Assembly: GCF_001695855.1 (NCBI RefSeq)
Contig: NZ_MBSS01000045.1
Location: forward strand, 241,811-305,810
Origin: Ensifer sp. LC163
GTDB taxonomy: Bacteria; Pseudomonadota; Alphaproteobacteria; Rhizobiales; Rhizobiaceae
Direction: 5' to 3'
Length of the DNA: 64,000 nucleotides
The position numbers were made by a program, and so were the translations under genes. Shown piece by piece: positions 31,668 to 41,327 of the stretch; positions within the stretch are counted from its first letter, which is position 1, and every line of letters begins with the position of its first letter. Under the pieces are notes generated by a model. The model made no database searches and was not told where the DNA came from. It saw only the letters and a list, made by a program, of their open reading frames with translations.

Positions 31668-32372
31668 ATGTCCGTTAACCGCTTCAAAACCAGGAAGCCG
31701 CTGCTGTTTCAGAGGATCGGCACGCCGCCGCCGACCTCGGCCGACCTCAAGGCAGTTGATGGCATCGTTGTCGATCTCGGTTATGGTAACGATGCGTTCG
31801 CTCGAGTTATGGAAGCAGCAAAGAGCGCCTGCCGTGTCTTCGCGCGGATTGCCCCGGTCGACTGCCTGACGGAAGACGAACTGGTCCGGCTTCTTCGCCA
31901 CGATATTGACGGCGTCGTGCTCTCCGGTTGTCGGAGCCGCGCTGACGTGCAGAGGCTCGACGTCATGCTGCGTGTCGCAGAGGCGAGCGCAGACCGTCGC
32001 GCGCAACAGATGGCTATTCTTGCGGAATATGGCACGGTCCCCGAAAGCGCGCTTTCGCCCTACTCCCTTGGCGGAAGCTCGCCGCGTCTCGAAGGACTTA
32101 TTTTCGACGGATCGGAACTCGCCGCAGCAATGGGCTGCAAACCACCGGAAGAACGACAAGATGGAGAAACGGTCGCTGTGATCGTCACCGGGCGTGCAGC
32201 GTGTGTTCTTCGCGCCGGCGAAGCAGGGCTTGCCTGTTACGAAGGGTTGCCGCAAACGGCTGTGACTGAAAAAGCCGTCCGGCGCGCTTTCACCGCGAGC
32301 CGCAGCAACGGCTTTTCGTCCGTGGTATGCCGCTCGCCGGAACAAGCGGCATGGCTGGGAACAGATGACTGA
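31668..32372 (+). CDS. CitE/HpcH-aldolase-like protein, probably degenerate
   Basis: The protein has 234 residues. DGIVVDLGYG, then RVFARIAPVDCLTEDELVRLL and IDGVVLSGCRSRADVQRLD, follow the order of strands in HpcH/HpaI-citrate lyase beta TIM barrels (acidic DLED-like and KxxS-like positions). The usual catalytic Arg/Glu/Asp set is not clearly present, and the protein is shorter than normal. It may be a diverged, inactive relative or a different barrel; confidence in the family is limited. Confidence 0.5.
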   Translation: MSVNRFKTRKPLLFQRIGTPPPTSADLKAVDGIVVDLGYGNDAFARVMEAAKSACRVFARIAPVDCLTEDELVRLLRHDIDGVVLSGCRSRADVQRLDVMLRVAEASADRRAQQMAILAEYGTVPESALSPYSLGGSSPRLEGLIFDGSELAAAMGCKPPEERQDGETVAVIVTGRAACVLRAGEAGLACYEGLPQTAVTEKAVRRAFTASRSNGFSSVVCRSPEQAAWLGTDD

Positions 32373-32412
32373 CGCCATCGGTCCGGCAGTCCGTGACCGA
32401 ACAGGCCACGCT

Positions 32413-33015
32413 TCAGCGCGTCGGTCGCACCATCTGAAAGACGTCGCCGCCGTCGCAGTAATCCATGTAGCCAAGGCGGGCAAGCGGCCGCACCGTCGCC
32501 ATGTCGAAACGACCGTCGCGGATCGCTTCGTCGCGAATGTGAATGCCGACGACTTGGCCGATGACGACATAATTGTCCGAGGGCTCGCCATCGAGCCCCT
32601 TCGGCTGAAACATCTCAGTCAGCCGGCATTCAAGCGCAGCATAGGCCTCCCCGACGAATGGCGCCTTGACCAGCGTCCCGTCGATCGGCGTCAATCCGGC
32701 GATCGCAAACTCACTCTCGCCATGGGGGGCTGCGATCGAGGTCTTGTTGACGGCCTCGCTCAGATTTCGGCTGGCAAAGCTGGCGGTGAATTCACCCGTC
32801 GCTTCGATGTTGCGAACCGAATCCTTATAGCCGCTCGACGAAAACATCACGAGTTTCGGCCGGTCGCTGATCGCGTTGAAGAAGGAATAGGGAGCGATGT
32901 TCAACGAGCCGTCCGTGGCGCGCGTGCCGATCCAGCCGATCGGCCGCGGCGAGACAATGGCCTTGAACGGGTCATGCGGCAGGCCATGCCTGTTTGCAGC
33001 GGTGTCGTAGAACAT
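32413..33015 (-). CDS. Flavin reductase domain protein
   Basis: The protein has 200 residues of the FMN-binding split-barrel flavin-reductase family (DIM6/NTAB type). It shows HDPFKAIVSPRPIGWIGTRA near the start, followed by NIAPYSFFNAISDRPKLVMF. Such proteins reduce flavin for a partner or are flavin-containing themselves. The nitroreductase gene starts exactly upstream (they share a boundary base), so a two-gene redox operon is likely. Confidence 0.87.
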   Translation of the reverse strand: MFYDTAANRHGLPHDPFKAIVSPRPIGWIGTRATDGSLNIAPYSFFNAISDRPKLVMFSSSGYKDSVRNIEATGEFTASFASRNLSEAVNKTSIAAPHGESEFAIAGLTPIDGTLVKAPFVGEAYAALECRLTEMFQPKGLDGEPSDNYVVIGQVVGIHIRDEAIRDGRFDMATVRPLARLGYMDYCDGGDVFQMVRPTR

Positions 33016-33599
33016 CAGGCGTCTTCTCCGACCCAGGTGACGATCTCGGCCAATTCCGGGCGCGGACGCTCCGTCGGCGGGACCATCGCGGTACCGATGT
33101 GGATAAAGCCGGCAATTTTCTCACCGGGTTTGACGCCGAGCAATGGGTAGGCAGCTTCGTCGAAGGCGTACCACTCGGTCAGCCAGTTGGAGGCATAACC
33201 GAGCGCGTTGGCGGCCATCAACAGGTTGAGGCAGACGGCTCCGGCCGACATCTGCTGCTCCCATTCGGGGATCTTGAAATGCGGAGCGGCCTTGCTGACG
33301 ACGGCGACGACCACGGGTGCCCGCGTCAACCGCGTCTCCTCGACCTTGATCATCTCTTCCGACAGATCGGGCTTTTTGGCGAGCGCCATCGTCTTCAACT
33401 CGGCACTGATGCGCGCCCGCTCCTCGCCGCGGTAAACGATGAACCGCCAGGGCGCCAGTTTGCCGTGGTCCGGCACGCGCGATGCGAGCGTCAGCATTTC
33501 CTCGACTTCGGCCCTGGCGGGCCCCGGGCCGCCCATCTGAAAAGCCGGAATGGATCGGCGGGACGCGAGATAGTCAACGAGCTTTATTTCGGTTTTCAT
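33015..33599 (-). CDS. Nitroreductase family protein
   Basis: The protein has 194 residues with the FMN-binding nitroreductase fold: [17 protein letters not shown] near the N-terminus, [20 protein letters not shown], and [24 protein letters not shown] later region. The closest functional type is the YdjA/RutE-like small nitroreductases. Its stop is adjacent to the flavin-reductase start on the same strand. The electron acceptor is unknown. Confidence 0.88.
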   Translation of the reverse strand: MKTEIKLVDYLASRRSIPAFQMGGPGPARAEVEEMLTLASRVPDHGKLAPWRFIVYRGEERARISAELKTMALAKKPDLSEEMIKVEETRLTRAPVVVAVVSKAAPHFKIPEWEQQMSAGAVCLNLLMAANALGYASNWLTEWYAFDEAAYPLLGVKPGEKIAGFIHIGTAMVPPTERPRPELAEIVTWVGEDA

Positions 33600-33698
33600 A
33601 TGGGGTGAATTCCACTATTTTGCCGCCGACCGGCAGCCACGAAAATGCCATACCGGCGTCTCAAGTGGAGTCACCCAGTCAGGAAGTCAACTGCTCTC

Positions 33699-34703
33699 AT
33701 GCGCACCTGCCCTCGTATTTTCATCAGAACCGGTTTGGCGGTCGCACTCGCAAGCATCACCGCCGGAAGCGTCCTGGCGCAGGACGCCACCGAGGCCTTC
33801 GAGAGCTTCCCGTCGATCTCCGGAACCCGCAAGATGCCGAAGCTGACCGGCTTCAGCCCACTGACCAGCGACCCGACACAGGAAGGCGCGCTGAAGGACG
33901 TCAAGCTCGAGGCGCTTCTGACCGGCAAGGGGCAGCCCGTCGAGGCCGGCCTGACCTGGCGCGTGTTCAGCCCTATTCCGGGAAGCGACGGCAAGCTGCC
34001 GCTGCTGGCCACATCCGAAGGCGGATCAACGGGCTTCAGCCTGGTGCCAGGCGAGTACTTCGTCAACGTCGCATTTGGCCGCGCTGCCGCGACGCGCAAG
34101 ATCCGCATCCCGGAAGACGGCGTGCTCGACAAGCAGGTGCTGGTGCTCGATGCCGGCGGCATGACGCTGAACGCGGTCTCCGGCAGCGATGTGCGCATTC
34201 CGCCAGGCGAACTCAGCTTCTCCATCTATTCGTCCGAGACGCAGGGTGACGGCGAGCGGGCACTGATTGCCGCCGACGTGAAACCCAGCACCGTCATCCG
34301 CCTCGGCGCCGGCACTTACCATGTCAGTTCCAACTACGGCACCACAAACGCGGTGATCACCGCCGACATCCAGGTGGAAGCCGGCAAGCTGACCGAGGCG
34401 ACGATCCAGCACAAGGCTGCGAAGCTGACGCTGAAGCTGGTCTCCGAACCAGGCGGCGAAGCCATCGCCGACACCGGCTGGTCGATCCTCACTTCGGCTG
34501 GCGATATCGTCGACCAGGAGGAAGGGGCGTTCCCGACGCTCGTTCTTCTCGAGGGCAACTATACGGCCGTCGCGAGAAACAAGAACAAGATCTACCAGCG
34601 CGACTTCACGGTGAAGGCCGGCGTCAACACCGATATCGAAGTGCTCCTGACCAATGGCGGCGCGGCCGCAAGCCCGGAAGCAGCGGCGGAAGCGCAGGAT
34701 TGA
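33699..34703 (+). CDS. Secreted beta-rich protein of unknown function
   Basis: The protein has 334 residues. A signal peptide (IFIRTGLAVALASITAGSVLAQ) precedes a mature part of repeated beta-sandwich-like segments, e.g. TWRVFSPIPGSDGKLPLLAT, then LVPGEYFVNVAFGRA and GWSILTSAGDIV with EGNYTAVARNKNKIYQRDF. The repeated pattern (two-strand units ending in a Gly-Tyr/Asn loop) recalls carboxypeptidase-regulatory or CNA-B-like folds. AGGAAG precedes the ATG. It ends in an Ala/Glu-rich tail. No enzymatic motif is visible. Confidence 0.75.
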   Translation: MRTCPRIFIRTGLAVALASITAGSVLAQDATEAFESFPSISGTRKMPKLTGFSPLTSDPTQEGALKDVKLEALLTGKGQPVEAGLTWRVFSPIPGSDGKLPLLATSEGGSTGFSLVPGEYFVNVAFGRAAATRKIRIPEDGVLDKQVLVLDAGGMTLNAVSGSDVRIPPGELSFSIYSSETQGDGERALIAADVKPSTVIRLGAGTYHVSSNYGTTNAVITADIQVEAGKLTEATIQHKAAKLTLKLVSEPGGEAIADTGWSILTSAGDIVDQEEGAFPTLVLLEGNYTAVARNKNKIYQRDFTVKAGVNTDIEVLLTNGGAAASPEAAAEAQD

Positions 34704-34738
34704 CCTGACATCGTACGCATAACGTGACCACAGGTCGC

Positions 34739-34845
34739 TACTGCATAATTCCTTAAATCGGAATCGATTTAAGGACAAAATTATGCAGCAACTCAAAGTG
34801 TTACAGCGACCTTTGCGCGTCTAAATAGACGCGCGGCGCTGTAAC
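34739..34845 (+). repeat. RIME1-like element, copy C
   Basis: A 107-bp copy lies between two convergent genes. The left palindrome joins TGCATAATT to AATTATGCA with nested CTTAAATCG/CGATTTAAG. The right palindrome joins TTACAGCG to CGCTGTAA around GCGCGTCT and AGACGCGC. This copy is close to the consensus. Confidence 0.9.
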
Positions 34846-34851
34846 GCTGCG

Positions 34852-35691
34852 TCAGCCGGCACGCTTGAGGAAACGGCGACGCGGCGGTGCCATCGAAAAG
34901 ACCGCCTCATAGATTCGACCGAGCAGATCCTTGCGGTCAGCGTGCAAACAAAGCTCTTCCCAGGTGAGAACGTGCCCGATCCGCGCCGCGATCGTCGTGC
35001 CCGACAGCCTTCGGAATTCGCGGATCAGCAACGAGATCCTGAGCGTCAGCGACACCTTGCTGGCGAGATGGAAGATACGGCCGTTCTGCCCCTCGAAATA
35101 GATCGGTATGACGCTGGCACGCGCGGCCTGGATCAGCTTGGCCGGAAAGATCTTCCATGGCAGATCCTCGGCCCTGCCCCAGCCCGAGCGTGCTGTTGCC
35201 ACGCCGCCGGCCGGAAAGATCACGATCGTCACGCCTTCCTTCAGCAGCCGCACCGCCTCATGCCGCGTGGCCATGTTCAGTGCCAAGGCTTCCTTCGTTT
35301 CCTCGAAAGACACCGGCAGCGAATAGGGCGCCATCTCCGGCACTTTCAACAGCTCGTTGTTGATCAGTACCCGAAACGGCCTGCCGAGCTGTTCGGCGAG
35401 TGCCAGAACGGCAATACCGTCACCGATGCCGAAGGGGTGATTTGCGACGATGACCAGCGGCGTGTCCGGCAGGTGACGTGGCGGCCATTCTCCTTGAAGC
35501 CGCAGGCGCACATCGATGAGCTGCAGCATCTCACCGAAGATCCGATCGCTCTTGCCGACGATGTCGGATCGCCAGCGGGCGTAAAGCTTGGCGTATCGGT
35601 TACGACCCGCCAAGCCCTCCATGGAGCGGATGAACCAGCGCTTCAGGCGCCGGTCATTTTCGTTTGCGTAGGACAGCTCTTTGAACTGCAC
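34852..35691 (-). CDS. Lysophospholipid acyltransferase family protein
   Basis: The protein has 279 residues. The acyltransferase block is VIVANHPFGIGDGIAVLALA (an H-x5-D variant), with a later glycerol-phosphate-like block VIFPAGGVATA. This variant is typical of rhizobial lysophospholipid/ornithine-lipid-like acyltransferases; the exact acceptor is unknown. No membrane anchor is obvious. RIME copies flank it on both sides (C downstream, D upstream), so it is transcribed as a single gene or from a promoter near copy D. Confidence 0.85.
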   Translation of the reverse strand: MQFKELSYANENDRRLKRWFIRSMEGLAGRNRYAKLYARWRSDIVGKSDRIFGEMLQLIDVRLRLQGEWPPRHLPDTPLVIVANHPFGIGDGIAVLALAEQLGRPFRVLINNELLKVPEMAPYSLPVSFEETKEALALNMATRHEAVRLLKEGVTIVIFPAGGVATARSGWGRAEDLPWKIFPAKLIQAARASVIPIYFEGQNGRIFHLASKVSLTLRISLLIREFRRLSGTTIAARIGHVLTWEELCLHADRKDLLGRIYEAVFSMAPPRRRFLKRAG

Positions 35692-35712
35692 GGAAGTCTC
35701 CGATGGATGGCC

Positions 35713-35818
35713 TACTGCATGTTTCCCTAAATCATCCTCGATTTAAGGACAAAACATGCAGCGATTCAAAGCGCTACAGCGACCTTGGCGCGTCCAATAA
35801 GACGCGCGGTGCTGTAGC
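35713..35818 (+). repeat. RIME1-like element, copy D with compensatory changes
   Basis: This 106-bp copy lies upstream of the acyltransferase and downstream of thrS. Its left palindrome is TGCATGTTT with AAACATGCA, where other copies have TGCATAATT with AATTATGCA; both arms changed together. The right element is CTACAGC with GCTGTAG, again a matched pair change. Confidence 0.88.
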
Positions 35819-35873
35819 ATCCGGATATTCCGCTAATATGACAGTTTGCTGACGGAGCGAAGGTCCCGGGGTG

Positions 35874-37856
35874 TTAACCCCGGGCTTTCTTTTCGGCCTT
35901 GCGTTTGAGATCCGGCGCCGTGGCCTCAGCCGAGAGCGAAGCAATCGCCTCGTCAAGCGACATCGCCGTCTGGGCCTGCGAGCCGAGGCGCCGGATGTTG
36001 ACCGAACGCTCCTCCGCCTCGCGCTTGCCGCAAACGACGATGACCGGAACCTTGGTCACCGAATGCTCACGGACCTTGTAGTTGATCTTCTCGTTGCGGA
36101 AGTCGGTCTCGACCGTAAGTCCGGCATCACGCAGAAGCTCCGCGACCTCGCGGCCATAGTCGTCGGCCTCCGACGTGATCGTTGCGACGACGACCTGCAA
36201 CGGCGAGATCCACAGCGGCATATGGCCGGCGAAGTTTTCGATCAGGATACCGAGGAAGCGTTCCATCGAACCGCAGATCGCCCGGTGGATCATCACCGGC
36301 TGACGCTTCTCGGAATCCTTGTCGATATAGAATGCGCCAAAGCGCTCCGGCAGGTTGAAGTCGACCTGTGTCGTGCCGCACTGCCATTCGCGGCCGATCG
36401 CGTCCTTCAGCGTATATTCGAACTTCGGACCGTAGAAGGCGCCCTCGCCCGGCAGGATGCCGGTCTTGATGCGACCCTCGGACTGCGCCTCGATCGTCTT
36501 CAGCACCTCGGTCATGACGCTTTCGGCGCGATCCCAGAGCTCATCGGAACCGACGCGCTTGTCCGGACGGGTCGACAGCTTGACGACGACTTCCTTGAAG
36601 CCGAAGTCCTCATAGACCGACAGGATCAGGTCGTTGATGCGCAGGCACTCGGCCGCCATCTGCTCATCGGTGCAGAAGACGTGCGCATCATCCTGGGTGA
36701 ACCCGCGTACACGCATCAGCCCGTGCAGCGCGCCAGACGGCTCATAACGATGGACGTTGCCGAACTCGGCCAGTCGCACCGGCAATTCGCGATAGGACTT
36801 CAGGCCGTGCTTGAAGATCTGGATATGGCCCGGGCAGTTCATCGGCTTCAGCGCGAAGACACGCTCGTCATCGGTGTCGTCGCCGGCAACTGTCACCTTG
36901 AACATGTTGTCGCGGTACCAGCCCCAGTGGCCAGAGGTTTCCCACAGCGACTTGTCGAGCACCTGCGGCGCGTTGACCTCCTGGTAGGTGTTGGCGAGCC
37001 GGCGGCGCATATAGGCCGTCAGCGTCTGGAACAGGCGCCAGCCCTTGCCGTGCCAGAAGACGACGCCCGGACCCTCTTCCTGGAAATGAAAGAGATCCAT
37101 CTCGCGGCCGAGGCGGCGATGGTCGCGCTTTTCCGCTTCGGCAAGGATGTGCAGGTACTGGTCGAGTTCTTCCTGCGTATGCCAGGCCGTGCCGTAGATG
37201 CGGGTCAGCATCGGGTTGTTGCTGTCGCCGCGCCAATAGGCTCCGGCAACCTTCATCAGCTTGAACGCCGTGCCGATCTGGCCGGTCGAGACCATGTGCG
37301 GTCCACGGCAGAGGTCGAACCAGTCACCCTGGTAGTAGATCTTGAGATCCTGACCTTCAGGGATCGCGTCAACCAGCTCCACCTTGTAGGCCTCACCCTT
37401 ATCGGCGAAGACCTGGCGTGCCTTATCGCGCGACCAGACTTCCCTGGTGAACGGCTTGTTGCGAGCGATGATCTCCTTCATGCGCTTCTCGATGACCGGC
37501 AGGTCGTCGGGCGTAAAGGGCTCGTTCTTGGCAAAGTCGTAATAGAAGCCGTTGTCGATCACCGGACCGATGGTCACCTGCGTCCCCGGCCATAGCTCCT
37601 GCACGGCTTCGGCCATCACGTGCGCAGCGTCGTGGCGGATCAGCTCCAGCGAGCGCTTGTCGTCGCGGGTGACGATTTCGATGCGGCCATCGGCAATGGT
37701 ATCGGACAGATCGCGCAGCTCTCCATCGAGCGCAATGGCGACAGCCTTCTTGGCCAGCGACTTCGAAATCGACTCGGCGACATCACGCCCGGTCGTGCCC
37801 GGGACGTATTGGCGGACGGAGCCATCAGGAAATGTAAGGGAAACGGGATTCGACAT
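35874..37856 (-). CDS. thrS: Threonyl-tRNA synthetase
   Basis: ThrRS charges tRNA-Thr and edits serine. The protein has 660 residues and normal layout: TGS domain ([17 protein letters not shown]), editing domain ([16 protein letters not shown]), class II catalytic core with motif 2 ([12 protein letters not shown]) and motif 3 ([13 protein letters not shown]), then the anticodon-binding domain. AGGAGATC precedes a pair of ATGs; the second (37856) is better spaced. It ends with a basic tail just before RIME copy D. Confidence 0.97.
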   Translation of the reverse strand: MSNPVSLTFPDGSVRQYVPGTTGRDVAESISKSLAKKAVAIALDGELRDLSDTIADGRIEIVTRDDKRSLELIRHDAAHVMAEAVQELWPGTQVTIGPVIDNGFYYDFAKNEPFTPDDLPVIEKRMKEIIARNKPFTREVWSRDKARQVFADKGEAYKVELVDAIPEGQDLKIYYQGDWFDLCRGPHMVSTGQIGTAFKLMKVAGAYWRGDSNNPMLTRIYGTAWHTQEELDQYLHILAEAEKRDHRRLGREMDLFHFQEEGPGVVFWHGKGWRLFQTLTAYMRRRLANTYQEVNAPQVLDKSLWETSGHWGWYRDNMFKVTVAGDDTDDERVFALKPMNCPGHIQIFKHGLKSYRELPVRLAEFGNVHRYEPSGALHGLMRVRGFTQDDAHVFCTDEQMAAECLRINDLILSVYEDFGFKEVVVKLSTRPDKRVGSDELWDRAESVMTEVLKTIEAQSEGRIKTGILPGEGAFYGPKFEYTLKDAIGREWQCGTTQVDFNLPERFGAFYIDKDSEKRQPVMIHRAICGSMERFLGILIENFAGHMPLWISPLQVVVATITSEADDYGREVAELLRDAGLTVETDFRNEKINYKVREHSVTKVPVIVVCGKREAEERSVNIRRLGSQAQTAMSLDEAIASLSAEATAPDLKRKAEKKARG

Positions 37857-37982
37857 CATGATCTCCTATCCAGTCCCGCCAACGAATGCGGGTGGTATGG
37901 TGTGGTATGACTGACCGGCGCAGCCGGTTATTTGACGCAGGCCTGATAGAGGTTTTTCGAGGCGGAGTAAAGGTAAGGGGCG

Positions 37983-38089
37983 CCTACAGCGCCGCGCGTC
38001 TATTTAGACGCGCAAAGGTCGCTGTAACACTTTGAGTTGCTGCATAATTTTGTCCTTAAATCGATTCCGATTTAAGGAATTATGCAGTA
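37983..38089 (-). repeat. RIME1-like element, copy E (minus orientation, overlaps a coding end)
   Basis: This 107-bp copy is inverted relative to the other five. Its left arm (minus-strand TACTGCATAATTCCTTAAAT, 38089 downward) runs into the 3' end of the DUF1697 gene, providing the last five codons (YCIIP) and the stop. The right palindrome is the consensus GCGCGTCT/AGACGCGC form. Confidence 0.9.
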
Positions 38090-38626
38090 GGCGCGAAGCA
38101 TCGCGGCAAGGCCCTTCACCGTGTTCCAGTTGCGGAACGTGCCGACGCCGAGGCGCTTTTTGGTCAAGGCGCCGAGCAGTTTCGATTCGCTCGCCTGACC
38201 GGTGAAATGAACCCAGAGATGGCCATCGACGACCGCCAGGCGCTCGCCGGCGGTGCAATAGCGTTCGAAATCCGAAGGCACGGCGCCGGTGAGGGGATCG
38301 CGCATCACGCGGACATGGACGCGGGTGCCATCCTCCTCGCCGTCGTCACGAAACGGATTTGCTGCGGCGAGTTTCAACCAATCGTCGCCAGGGCGGACAA
38401 TGATGTCGACATGGCGACCGAACGTCTCGGCGAAGGCCGCCTCGAGCTTCGCCTCCAGATCGCGGACCGCAGTCCTGTCCGCCTCGAACACGAGGTTGCC
38501 CGTCGCGACGAGCGTGCGCGGCGACCGGTGACCAAGTCGCTCGGCCATGGCTCTGAGATCAGCCATGACGACCCGACGTCCTTCAGCGAGCACGATACTA
38601 TAGAGCAGCGCAACGTAGCTTTGCAC
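38072..38626 (-). CDS. DUF1697 family protein with RIME-derived C-terminus
   Basis: The protein has 184 residues and matches DUF1697: YVALLYSIVLAEGRRV (start), MADLRAMAERLGHRSPRTLV, RTLVATGNLVFEAD and a final RNWNTVKGLAAMLRA. Family members usually stop near this last point. Here RIME copy E adds YCIIP and the TAA stop. The cellular role is unknown. The 5' end lies 15 bp from the DUF2267 gene stop, so they may be co-transcribed. Confidence 0.85.
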   Translation of the reverse strand: MQSYVALLYSIVLAEGRRVVMADLRAMAERLGHRSPRTLVATGNLVFEADRTAVRDLEAKLEAAFAETFGRHVDIIVRPGDDWLKLAAANPFRDDGEEDGTRVHVRVMRDPLTGAVPSDFERYCTAGERLAVVDGHLWVHFTGQASESKLLGALTKKRLGVGTFRNWNTVKGLAAMLRAYCIIP

Positions 38627-38641
38627 GCGAGGGGCTCCTTC

Positions 38642-39061
38642 TCACCCACGCCAGAAGTCGCCAGCGCCTGCCGGCAGGCGTGACAGGACGCGATCGAGCT
38701 TCGCTTCGTCGATATTGCGTCGCAAGGCGGCTGCCACATCTGCGATCGCCGTATCCGGCGAAACATTGTGATCGCCACGAAACTCCTGCACTTCCCGTGT
38801 CATTGCCGTCCTAACCGAAAAGGGGCTCCTTGGTTCTTCGAGGTCCCACTCGGCAACGAAAATTGCTCTTAGAACCGGCGGCAGCACGTCGGCAAACAGG
38901 ATCGCATCCTCGACATCCAGACGACAGCGAAAGGCCCGCAGCACCGCCTGAACCATCGTATAGGCCTGGTTCGTCGTCTGAAGCCCCGAAATATCGCGGG
39001 CATCGACGATGAAGCGATCAAAATCGACAGAGGCCCGCCGGTATTCCATGGGGATCGTCAT
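38642..39061 (-). CDS. DUF2267 domain protein
   Basis: The protein has 139 residues and a DUF2267-type helical pattern: FDRFIVDARDISGLQTTNQA, then VQAVLRAFRCRLDVEDAILF and LPPVLRAIFVAEWD. This family is often found near stress genes in alphaproteobacteria, with no known enzyme activity. The ATG at 39061 lies next to the YidD stop (39067), which suggests co-transcription downstream of yidD. A start at 39049 is possible. Confidence 0.75.
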   Translation of the reverse strand: MTIPMEYRRASVDFDRFIVDARDISGLQTTNQAYTMVQAVLRAFRCRLDVEDAILFADVLPPVLRAIFVAEWDLEEPRSPFSVRTAMTREVQEFRGDHNVSPDTAIADVAAALRRNIDEAKLDRVLSRLPAGAGDFWRG

Positions 39062-39066
39062 CGTGT

Positions 39067-39441
39067 TCAACCGCCCTTCGGCCGCGGCTGCCAGTAGCGC
39101 CACGGCGCATACCAGAGATGCCTGCGTTCCAGCCGTTCTGGCACCGGATCAAAGCCGTGGGTGCCGCCAGGGCCGCAACGCGCGACGCGGAACAGCGTCA
39201 TCCAGCCGCCGGCCCACAGGCCATGGCGGGCGATGGCCTCATAGCCATATTCGGAACAGGTCGGCAGATGCCGGCAGGCATTGCCGATGAGACTGGAAAG
39301 CGTCAATTGATAGGCGCGAACGAGCGCCATGCCCAGGAGACGGCCCGGCGTCTTGCGGAAGGGACCGGACCAATTGCGCCCACGCGCCGGTCGTCTGTTT
39401 CCAGGGTCAGATAAATGTTCACAATGCGAATCCCGGCACAT
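39067..39441 (-). CDS. yidD: Membrane protein insertion efficiency factor YidD
   Basis: YidD aids YidC-dependent membrane-protein insertion. The protein has 124 residues; the core motif appears as RAYQLTLSSLIGNACRHLPT, then CSEYGYEAIARHGLWAGG and RVARCGPGGTHGFDPVP. The conserved Cys/Arg/Gly pattern is complete. The N-terminal 35 residues are longer than in many YidD proteins, so an internal start (near MALVRAYQ) is possible. It sits between the IscU-like gene and the DUF2267 gene. Confidence 0.92.
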   Translation of the reverse strand: MCRDSHCEHLSDPGNRRPARGRNWSGPFRKTPGRLLGMALVRAYQLTLSSLIGNACRHLPTCSEYGYEAIARHGLWAGGWMTLFRVARCGPGGTHGFDPVPERLERRHLWYAPWRYWQPRPKGG

Positions 39442-39444
39442 GGC

Positions 39445-39891
39445 TCAGACGGCCGCCACCGTTCGCTTGGCCTCGATCTGGCCGATCGCATCGACGACGG
39501 CATCGAAGGTGAGCATCGTGGAGGCGTGCCGCGCCCTGTAATCCTTCACCGGCCTCAGGAAGCGCATATCCTCGAACCGACCCGACGGGCCCTCGCCGTC
39601 CGCCTTCAGCATCGCCAGCATCTCGTCGCGCGCCTGGCGGATTTCACCCGCCTGCGCGCCGACCACATGGCGCGCCATGATCGATGACGATGCCTGCCCG
39701 AGCGCGCACGCCTTGACGTCATGGGCAAAATCCGTGACCACGTCACCGTCCATCTTCAGCCAGATCCGAACCTTCGAGCCGCAGAGTTTCGAATGCGCCA
39801 CCGCTTCGGCATCCGCATTTTCCAGAATCCCGATGCGCGGGATGTTGCCGGCGAAGTCGAGAATACGATTGTTGTAGATGTCATCCATCAT
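39445..39891 (-). CDS. IscU/SufU-like iron-sulphur scaffold protein
   Basis: The protein has 148 residues and the NifU/IscU N-terminal fold. Two conserved cysteines appear in HSKLCGSKV (C37) and VKACALGQASSS (C62). The third ligand position, normally Cys in an R-x-x-C-A-T pattern, is His here (RARHASTML). Such proteins hold a nascent cluster; the missing Cys may indicate altered function. The start at 39891 is one of two adjacent ATGs. It precedes yidD by 3 bp and is likely co-transcribed. Confidence 0.85.
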   Translation of the reverse strand: MMDDIYNNRILDFAGNIPRIGILENADAEAVAHSKLCGSKVRIWLKMDGDVVTDFAHDVKACALGQASSSIMARHVVGAQAGEIRQARDEMLAMLKADGEGPSGRFEDMRFLRPVKDYRARHASTMLTFDAVVDAIGQIEAKRTVAAV

Positions 39892-40233
39892 TTGACGCGA
39901 TCCGGCTGATTTTTCGCGGTTTTGGGTGATCGGCGCATGATTTTCTCCTGTAGCCAGGAAAAAAGCACGACGCAGTACCCTCGGCCTCTTTCATCTCTAT
40001 GGCACCATACTATATGCTATGTCGTGTTGGGGCGACAGTTCCGCAAGAGGATCAAATGTCGCCTGTTGTTTGGGAAACCGTGCCGGATGGTCCACCGCAC
40101 TGCTAAGCAAGGACCAGAAAGCCCCGGAGCCCGCCGACGGAACCCAAGCCTGCAGGGTTAGGCGAATGGCCAGTGGCGAGTTGTCCGAAAGATAAAACGT
40201 CAAGCAATCCCCGTATTGCACAAAGAGGCCATT

Positions 40234-40851
40234 ATGGATGCCATAGTGAAGAATTTCCCCGTGCTCGACAACGCGAGCGACCGGCCGACGCAAAAAGAGG
40301 CCGAGGACGCCGTGCGCGTTCTGCTGCGCTGGGCAGGTGACGATCCAAGCCGGGAGGGCTTGGCGGATACGCCGGCCCGCGTGGCCAAGGCCTATCGTGA
40401 GCTTTTCAGCGGTTACGATCTCGCAGCCGAAGACGTGCTCGGCCGGACCTTCGAAGAGGTTGCCGGTTACGACGACATGGTGCTGGTGAAGGACATTCCG
40501 TTTTATTCGCATTGCGAACACCACATGGTGCCGATCATCGGCAAGGCGCACGTCGCCTATCTGCCCAATGGAAGGGTTCTCGGACTTTCCAAGATCGCCC
40601 GCGTGGTCGACATCTACGGCCGTCGGCTGCAGACGCAGGAATCGATGACGGCCCAGATCGCCCGGGCGATCGACGAGTCGCTGGCGCCCCGCGGTGTTGC
40701 GGTGATGATCGAGGCGGAACATATGTGCATGGCGATGCGCGGCGTTCAAAAGCAAGGCTCGACAACGCTGACCACCACATTTACGGGTACCTTCCAGACC
40801 GAACCGGCCGAGCAGGCCCGTTTCATGACCATGCTGCGGGGCTTCAAGTAA
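40234..40851 (+). CDS. folE: GTP cyclohydrolase I
   Basis: This enzyme converts GTP to dihydroneopterin triphosphate, the first step of folate and tetrahydropterin synthesis. The protein has 205 residues. Zinc and catalytic landmarks are HCEHHMVP and [11 protein letters not shown]; the [20 protein letters not shown] segment is typical. The ATG at 40234 follows AAGAGG; an upstream TTG in frame is rejected. hisI starts 23 bp downstream. Confidence 0.96.
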   Translation: MDAIVKNFPVLDNASDRPTQKEAEDAVRVLLRWAGDDPSREGLADTPARVAKAYRELFSGYDLAAEDVLGRTFEEVAGYDDMVLVKDIPFYSHCEHHMVPIIGKAHVAYLPNGRVLGLSKIARVVDIYGRRLQTQESMTAQIARAIDESLAPRGVAVMIEAEHMCMAMRGVQKQGSTTLTTTFTGTFQTEPAEQARFMTMLRGFK

Positions 40852-40874
40852 GGCTCCTGCCAACGGAGCCTTTC

Positions 40875-41327
40875 ATGACGCTCACCTTCGAGACCCCCTC
40901 TCCCAACAAGGCCGAACTGGAAAACGGTCCGGCCTTCACACCGCGCTTCGACGAAAAGGGACTGATCACCGCCGTCGTCACCGACGCGCGCGACGGCGAG
41001 TTGCTGATGGTCGCGCACATGAACGCCGAAGCGCTCACTCTGACGATCGAGACGGGTGTCGCCCACTATTATAGCCGCTCCCGCAAAAGCCTTTGGAAGA
41101 AGGGCGAAAGCTCCGGCAATCTTCAGACGGTGACGGAAATCCGTACCGATTGCGACCAGGATGCCATCTGGCTCAAGGTTTCGGTCGCCGGGCACGGCGC
41201 GACCTGCCACACTGGCCGCCGCTCCTGCTTCTATCGAACAGTTGGTATGGATGATGGTAGGGCCACCGTTACGATTACCGACGATCACCGTCATTTCGAC
41301 CCCACCGAGGTCTATGACAAAAATTAA
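40875..41327 (+). CDS. hisI: Phosphoribosyl-AMP cyclohydrolase
   Basis: HisI opens the purine ring of phosphoribosyl-AMP in histidine synthesis. The protein has 150 residues. Zinc/Mg-binding motifs are [13 protein letters not shown] and [15 protein letters not shown], as in stand-alone HisI. The ATG at 40875 is preceded by CGGAGCC and gives [10 protein letters not shown]. It follows folE closely and is probably in the same transcript. Confidence 0.95.
   Translation: MTLTFETPSPNKAELENGPAFTPRFDEKGLITAVVTDARDGELLMVAHMNAEALTLTIETGVAHYYSRSRKSLWKKGESSGNLQTVTEIRTDCDQDAIWLKVSVAGHGATCHTGRRSCFYRTVGMDDGRATVTITDDHRHFDPTEVYDKN

Noticed and set aside
35871..37595. 574-codon plus-strand frame
   Set aside because: Antisense shadow of thrS, caused by high G+C codon structure.
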